27,375 bases of DNA, from assembly GCA_045532055.1 (NCBI GenBank), contig JAZSFF010000041.1, forward strand, positions 1 to 27,375, given 5' to 3'. Positions 23,976 to 27,375 of the stretch are shown here, piece after piece. Position numbers and translations under genes: made by a program. The notes under the pieces are model-generated. The model had not been told where the DNA came from. It searched no databases and saw nothing but the letters and a program-made list of their open reading frames with translations. How positions within the stretch are numbered: the stretch's first letter is position 1; each line of letters begins with the position of its first letter. This DNA comes from SIG440 sp045532055 (GTDB lineage: Bacteria; Bacillota; Clostridia; Monoglobales; Monoglobaceae).

Positions 23976-24284
23976 ATGAACGAAGAGAAAGAATACAATC
24001 CTGACATTGTCACTGTAATCGACGAGCACGGACACGAGCATATTTTCGAAGAGCTCGATCGAATCGAAACAGACGACGGTAAACGTTACGTTGCTTTACT
24101 TCCTGTCTATGATTCAGACGAGGAAGTTTTGGATGCAGATGGCGAGCTTATCATCCTCAAAGTAGAAGAAGAGGCTGATGGCGAAACTTATCTCGCACCG
24201 ATTGAAGATGACGAGGAATTCAACGAAATCGGCGAAATCTTTGAGGAACGCCTTTCGGAATTTTTCGAGATAGAAAGTGAATAA
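23976..24284 (+). CDS. DUF1292 domain protein (YrzB family)
   Basis: 102 residues from the ATG at 23976, chosen because GAGGAGTA sits in front of it; the in-frame ATG at 23961 overlaps that site. Very acidic (long Glu/Asp runs). The body ITVIDEHGHEHIFEELDRIE-like start (residues 10-30), then YVALLPVY and ILKVEEEADGETYLAPI, is the DUF1292 pattern common in Firmicutes. Function is unknown. Relatives often sit by ruvX/alaS, but here it stands alone and is followed directly by a 6S RNA, possibly on the same transcript. Confidence 0.9.
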   Translation: MNEEKEYNPDIVTVIDEHGHEHIFEELDRIETDDGKRYVALLPVYDSDEEVLDADGELIILKVEEEADGETYLAPIEDDEEFNEIGEIFEERLSEFFEIESE

Positions 24285-24324
24285 CAAAACGCATAATCAA
24301 CAAATTTCGACAAATAATTTGTTT

Positions 24325-24510
24325 ACAGCCTGCCGGGTTCGATTTATTCGGACGATATTAACCCAACACCTAACTAATCGGGAGTCTTACTCGAAAGCGG
24401 ATTGCAGACCTCCCCTTTTGGGACGAAGGGAGCATGAACCTCTAGGAGGACACCCACCTGCTTTAAATGCAGGTTATTATTCTCCGAATTCCCGGCTCGG
24501 TGGGTTTAGT
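24325..24510 (+). ncRNA. ssrS: 6S RNA (SsrS)
   Basis: 6S RNA mimics an open promoter and binds the SigA RNA polymerase holoenzyme when growth slows. The 3' half holds GGAGGACACCCACCTGC...GCAGGT (about 24445-24474), which parallels the GACACxxxCACCT...AGGGT stretch of E. coli 6S RNA; GGGAGCATGAACCTC resembles its GAGCATGCTCGG part. The ends pair: GCCGGG (24332-24337) with CCCGGC (24491-24496) and ATTCGG (24346-24351) with CCGAAT (24484-24489), and the middle has CTCCC / GGGAG, giving a long rod with a central bubble. No clear dedicated promoter was found, so processing from the DUF1292 transcript is possible. Ends are approximate. Confidence 0.8.
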
Positions 24511-24540
24511 AATATTTAATTGCAAGCATTAATTGAAAAG

Positions 24541-24574
24541 ACTCCGACTTCAGCAATGAAGTCGGAGTTCTTTT
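24541..24574. terminator. Bidirectional terminator between 6S RNA and gtrA
   Basis: 12-base perfect stem ACTCCGACTTCA / TGAAGTCGGAGT, 4-base loop, then TCTTTTT on the plus strand and CTTTT on the minus strand. Confidence 0.88.
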
Positions 24575-24629
24575 TGATTTTATCATTTTATAAAGTTTTA
24601 AAATCACTCTTTCACAAACTGATTTTCAA

Positions 24630-25070
24630 TTAATTTCTGTCTTTAAAAACATACTTTTTACTGAGTATGTAATTGAGAACCACATTGAAAACGGAAACGG
24701 CAATCTTTGCCCACATTCCCCTTGCACCGAATAGTGCATAGGAGAAACCAATCTGAACGAGGAACGGTACCGCAACCATTTCAAGCACACCTGTGAGTAA
24801 TCGAGTGCCTATAAAGACGGTAAATTCAGGTATTACGACACTCCATGCAAAAGATTTTGATTCGAAAACGAGCAACTTATTTGTGAAAAAGGCAAAGAGC
24901 ACGGCACAAATCCACGAAAGTATGTTACCCCATGCAACCGGCATGTTCATAAGACCTACAAAAAGTGCATATGATGACCAGCTCACAAAAGTTGTACCAA
25001 ATCCGAAAATGAAATAAAGCCACTCTCTTCTATACTTTTCACGAAATGTTTGTTCATTTTTATGTTCCAT
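24630..25070 (-). CDS. GtrA family membrane protein
   Basis: 146 residues with four membrane segments (about 18-37, 47-66, 80-108 and 117-138). The pattern FGFGTTFVSWSSYALFV, NILSWICAVLFAFFTNKLLVF and NVVLNYILSKKYVF is that of GtrA-like proteins, thought to flip or handle prenyl-linked sugars for cell-surface polysaccharides. No glycosyltransferase partner is next to it. It is 54 bases downstream of the S-component gene, with a weak ribosome binding site (GTGAG), and may be read from the coaX promoter. Substrate unknown. Confidence 0.87.
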   Translation of the reverse strand: MEHKNEQTFREKYRREWLYFIFGFGTTFVSWSSYALFVGLMNMPVAWGNILSWICAVLFAFFTNKLLVFESKSFAWSVVIPEFTVFIGTRLLTGVLEMVAVPFLVQIGFSYALFGARGMWAKIAVSVFNVVLNYILSKKYVFKDRN

Positions 25071-25124
25071 AAGTTCTCACTCACATTTAGCTATTTAAAA
25101 ATCAGTTAGTTATACTCTGGCTAG

Positions 25125-25733
25125 TTATACCTTAGCAACGTATGTATTTACCGCCTTTGCCACCGTACCGGCCAAAGCGAAACAGCAGATTGCCTCAACC
25201 AGTCCGTTCACACCTACAAATGCAACTACAAAAGCAAGAACACCTGTTGTACCCAAAGAATCTGCTATACCCTGAATCACATCTGTATTCCAGAAAAGTG
25301 CAATGAGGGTAGACATAAAAAACAAGGTGTTTAGAAGGGCCCCTGAGAGACTGGTAACCGAATAAGCTGCAATAGACTTATTCTTCCACAAGTTCCAAAC
25401 GAGACCTGTGCAAAGTCCCATAAGGATTCGAGTCGGCACACACACCATAAAACAGCGAATAGGGCTGATTCCCATGAGCATTACTCCAAACGGGCTGAGA
25501 CCGAAAACGACCTGTAAAAAACTGGTCACTCCGAATACTCCGCCGAGAAATGCACCCGCCTTTGGTCCGAGCACAATAGCACCCACAATTACAGGAATTG
25601 TGATAAATGTTATCTCAAGACCGGCAGTTTTAAGATAACCGAGTGGCGTAAATGCCATAACTACGATGACAGCAGCAAGTATTGCAAGTTCAGTCATAGC
25701 AAGAACCTGCGAATTTACACGTTGTTTTTTCAT
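25125..25733 (-). CDS. ECF transporter S component, probable pantothenate type
   Basis: 202 residues with about six membrane spans. LEITFITIPVIVGAIVLGPK, then GAFLGGVFGVTSFLQ, is the ECF S-component signature (substrate-binding subunit of an energy-coupling-factor vitamin importer). A pantothenate role (PanT) is inferred from its place directly after coaX, which phosphorylates pantothenate; the sequence alone does not prove substrate. AGGAG precedes the ATG. The ECF ATPases and T subunit must be encoded elsewhere. Confidence 0.82.
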   Translation of the reverse strand: MKKQRVNSQVLAMTELAILAAVIVVMAFTPLGYLKTAGLEITFITIPVIVGAIVLGPKAGAFLGGVFGVTSFLQVVFGLSPFGVMLMGISPIRCFMVCVPTRILMGLCTGLVWNLWKNKSIAAYSVTSLSGALLNTLFFMSTLIALFWNTDVIQGIADSLGTTGVLAFVVAFVGVNGLVEAICCFALAGTVAKAVNTYVAKV

Positions 25734-25785
25734 ATTAAGTTTACTCCTAACTACCGTTCTGCCCTATCGTCAGATACGGTGTCGT

Positions 25786-25803
25786 TGCAGTTAACACTGC
25801 AAA
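25786..25803 (-). repeat. Hairpin immediately after the coaX stop
   Basis: TTGCAGT / ACTGCAA, 7-base arms and 4-base loop, abutting the coaX stop codon. There is no T-tract, so it is more likely a stability or processing element than a terminator. Confidence 0.45.
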
Positions 25804-26568
25804 TTATTGGTTGCGCTCATAAATCGCTTTGAGCCCCTCAAGCAAAAGATTTTCATTAAAGACAATTTCATGTCGGCAATGTTTTGCTATGGCGCAAAGA
25901 CCTCCTGTAGCGACAATCGTTTTCACAGGAACGTCAAGTTCCTTTTCAATGCGATCACAGAGACCATCGAGCATATCGGCTGTTCCGAAAACGCTGCCTA
26001 CACGCATACAATCAATTGTATTGGTGCCGATTGCGTGTGTCGGAGGTAACAGCGCAATGTGTGAAAGCTGTGACGCACCGTTTGCAAGGGCTGCAAGTGA
26101 AATTGCAACACCCGGGGAAATTGTGCACCCGCGATATGCACCCTTTTCATCGACAACACTGATCTTAGTCGCTGTGCCGAGATCAATTACAAGACACGGA
26201 AGTTCGTACTGCTCTATGGCGCCCACCGCTCCTGCAACCAAATCCGCGCCCAGTTCTGCCGGATTATCCGTGCGTATATTCAATCCGGTTTTGAGACCGG
26301 GTCCGACAACATACGGCGTATGTCCGGTAATGCGTGCGATTGCATTTTTAAGAGCAAGTGTAAGCTCCGGCACAACCGAACTTATGATAGAGCCACGAAA
26401 ACTTCTGCTCTCGACATTGTAGAGTGCAAAAATGCTGTTGATGTCTATTGCTATGCGATCCTCTGTGAGAGTGCGATCGGTAGCAAGTCTCGACACAAAT
26501 ACCAAGTCATCGCCGTTAAAAGCACCGACTGTGATGTTTGTGTTCCCCGCATCAATTACCAATAACAT
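25804..26568 (-). CDS. coaX: Type III pantothenate kinase CoaX
   Basis: 254 residues from the ATG at 26568, with GGAGG eight bases upstream; an open ATG at 26616 is ignored. CoaX phosphorylates pantothenate, the first step of coenzyme A synthesis, and belongs to the ASKHA fold. The phosphate-1 motif DAGNTNITVG is at residues 6-15; PAELGADLVAGAVGA, VIDLGTATKISVVD and GCTISPGVAISLAAL are the further type III motifs. The adjacent S component is the probable pantothenate importer, so uptake and activation appear to be one unit. Confidence 0.96.
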   Translation of the reverse strand: MLLVIDAGNTNITVGAFNGDDLVFVSRLATDRTLTEDRIAIDINSIFALYNVESRSFRGSIISSVVPELTLALKNAIARITGHTPYVVGPGLKTGLNIRTDNPAELGADLVAGAVGAIEQYELPCLVIDLGTATKISVVDEKGAYRGCTISPGVAISLAALANGASQLSHIALLPPTHAIGTNTIDCMRVGSVFGTADMLDGLCDRIEKELDVPVKTIVATGGLCAIAKHCRHEIVFNENLLLEGLKAIYERNQ

Positions 26569-26657
26569 TTTGTTTCCTCCCAAAGACGATAATCCATTGA
26601 TGATAACCGTCCTCAAATTGTGCCATCCGAAACTTTTTCGGTATGACCAACTCGGAA

Positions 26658-26686
26658 ATTATACTACATAAATCCCTCAAATGCAA
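26658..26686 (-). promoter_or_regulatory. SigA-type promoter for coaX
   Basis: Minus strand TTGCAT (26686-26681), 17-base spacer, TATAAT (26663-26658). The leader holds a small CCGAAA / TTTCGG hairpin (26627-26641). Confidence 0.68.
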
Positions 26687-26699
26687 TTTGTGTTTTTCA

Positions 26700-26728
26700 T
26701 TGACAGTAGGAGCCAAAAATTATAAAAT
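26700..26728 (+). promoter_or_regulatory. SigA-type promoter for the DivIVA-like gene
   Basis: TTGACA (26700-26705), 17-base spacer, TAAAAT (26723-26728), 48 bases before the start codon and divergent from the coaX promoter. Confidence 0.72.
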
Positions 26729-26776
26729 AAATACGTATTGTTTTTTACAGAAAGACGTGCAATAAAGAGGTGCAAC

Positions 26777-27289
26777 ATGGAAGATAAAAAAATGGAAAAT
26801 GATATTCTTATCAAAACCGCTATGATGGGTTTCGACAAAAAAAGCGTAATGGATTTTGTAGAAAAATTGCAGCTTGAAAACGAGAACTTGAAACGCCAAA
26901 TAGTATCCCTCACTGCAGAAAACGAGGAACTTCGCGATGCGGTTGAAAAACTTCAGACACTTCATGATTCGTACAATGATAACGATGAGACATTTGTAAC
27001 ATATGAGGATCTCGCTATGGACTCTTTTAACTTTGAAGAGGAAACAATGAAAAGGGCGGATCTTGCAGAACGCACCATTGCTGCTTATACCGTAATTCAG
27101 GAACAACAGCCTGAGGCTGAACTTGTGGGTGTTACACAGGACGAGCCGTACGATGGAATCGCAGGATATGCAGGCGAGTATTCAGAGTATGACACATACC
27201 CTGCTCCGGTTGAGGAGCCTGTTTTTGTTCCGACTCCGGTTACAAAGCCGAAAAAAGCTGTTGCAAAAGTTCGTGTTACAAGGAAATAA
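26777..27289 (+). CDS. DivIVA-like coiled-coil protein
   Basis: 170 residues from the ATG at 26777 (AGAGGTG upstream). Residues about 12-32, MMGFDKKSVMDFVEKLQLENE, resemble the DivIVA N-terminal motif (G-Y/F-D-xx-x-V-x-x-F-hydrophobic), followed by a clear coiled coil (about 25-60, LENENLKRQIVSLTAENEEL). After that comes an acidic linker, a tyrosine/proline-rich stretch (AGYAGEYSEYDTYPAP) and a basic tail (KPKKAVAKVRVTRK). DivIVA proteins mark curved membrane and recruit division or cell-wall factors. The match is short, so a generic coiled-coil protein remains possible. It starts a plus-strand unit with the next gene four bases on. Confidence 0.6.
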   Translation: MEDKKMENDILIKTAMMGFDKKSVMDFVEKLQLENENLKRQIVSLTAENEELRDAVEKLQTLHDSYNDNDETFVTYEDLAMDSFNFEEETMKRADLAERTIAAYTVIQEQQPEAELVGVTQDEPYDGIAGYAGEYSEYDTYPAPVEEPVFVPTPVTKPKKAVAKVRVTRK

Positions 27290-27292
27290 GCG

Positions 27293-27375
27293 ATGGCTGA
27301 AATCAAATTAAATGTATCGGAAATAAGAAACCGAGCAACTTCGCTTTATGCCGGTGACAGCATACTTTTATCCGG
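27293..27375 (+). CDS. Probable class I fumarate hydratase beta subunit, N-terminus only
   Basis: 27 codons are visible before the window ends. MAEIKLNVSEIRNRATSLYA followed by GDSILLS resembles the start of the beta subunit of Fe-S class I fumarases and tartrate dehydratases, where LxAGDxVLLSG is common. AAGGA lies inside the end of the preceding gene, with a 3-base gap between genes. If correct, the enzyme hydrates fumarate to malate and needs a separate alpha subunit, which is not in the window. Confidence 0.6.
   Translation, partial: MAEIKLNVSEIRNRATSLYAGDSILLS

Noticed and set aside
25105..25132. Two copies of TAGTTATAC at the end of the ECF S-component gene
   Set aside because: Short AT-rich direct repeat partly inside the coding end; likely chance, no symmetry or promoter context.
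1..27375. CRISPR arrays, IS elements, prophage, toxin-antitoxin or defence genes
   Set aside because: No regularly spaced repeats, transposase or integrase motifs, or unexplained accessory open frames were found; open frames opposite real genes lack ribosome binding sites and family motifs.

Overview
This window looks like chromosomal DNA from a low-GC, Gram-positive anaerobe of the class Clostridia (Bacillota). Pointers are the SigA-type promoters with 17-bp spacers, strong AGGAGG ribosome binding sites, the yicC/rqcH divergent pair, a DUF1292 protein, two ECF-transporter S components (thiamine, probable pantothenate), a Firmicutes-type 6S RNA and a nine-gene V-type ATPase operon. Nearly everything is core housekeeping. 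I see no transposon, phage, CRISPR or defence genes.

Layout, left to right. (1) 1-2400: truncated yicC (minus) divergent from rqcH (plus), which ends in a bidirectional terminator. (2) 2403-5975, minus: rnc, an Elp3-like radical SAM protein, luxS and a B12-binding/DUF4080 radical SAM protein, tightly packed or overlapping. (3) 6095-9928, minus: recA, recX, rimO, pgsA, then acpP with its own promoter. (4) 10014-11100: divergent recA and thiT promoters around a tandem repeat; a TPP riboswitch with terminator controlling thiT; tRNA-Lys(CTT). (5) 11168-19920, minus: V-ATPase operon in the order H(G)-I-K-E-C-F-A-B-D. Its K subunit carries the residues of a sodium-binding site. (6) 20311-23629: a long, divergent PRPP synthetase (plus), convergent with ligA (minus). 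(7) 23976-24575: a DUF1292 gene and a 6S RNA. (8) 24630-26568, minus: coaX, a probable pantothenate ECF S component, gtrA. (9) 26777-end, plus: a DivIVA-like coiled-coil protein, then the first codons of a probable class I fumarase beta subunit.

The most unusual thing in the window is not a gene. Proline codon use switches abruptly inside atpB, between about 12781 and 12849. Upstream in the gene (codons 1-124) 6 of 8 Pro codons are CCG; downstream (codons 148-456) 0 of 15 are CCG and 8 are CCC. The genes on each side keep the same two styles: in prs (right) 12 of 19 are CCG and none CCC; in rqcH (left) 3 of 21 are CCG and 6 are CCC. The switch sits in the highly conserved segment around AIDGLNTLVRGQK. 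This suggests homologous recombination, or a chimeric assembly that joined two related genomes at a conserved stretch. Readers should not assume the left ~12.8 kb and the right ~14.5 kb come from one organism.

All calls were made by eye from sequence and translations; no database search, folding or alignment was run.
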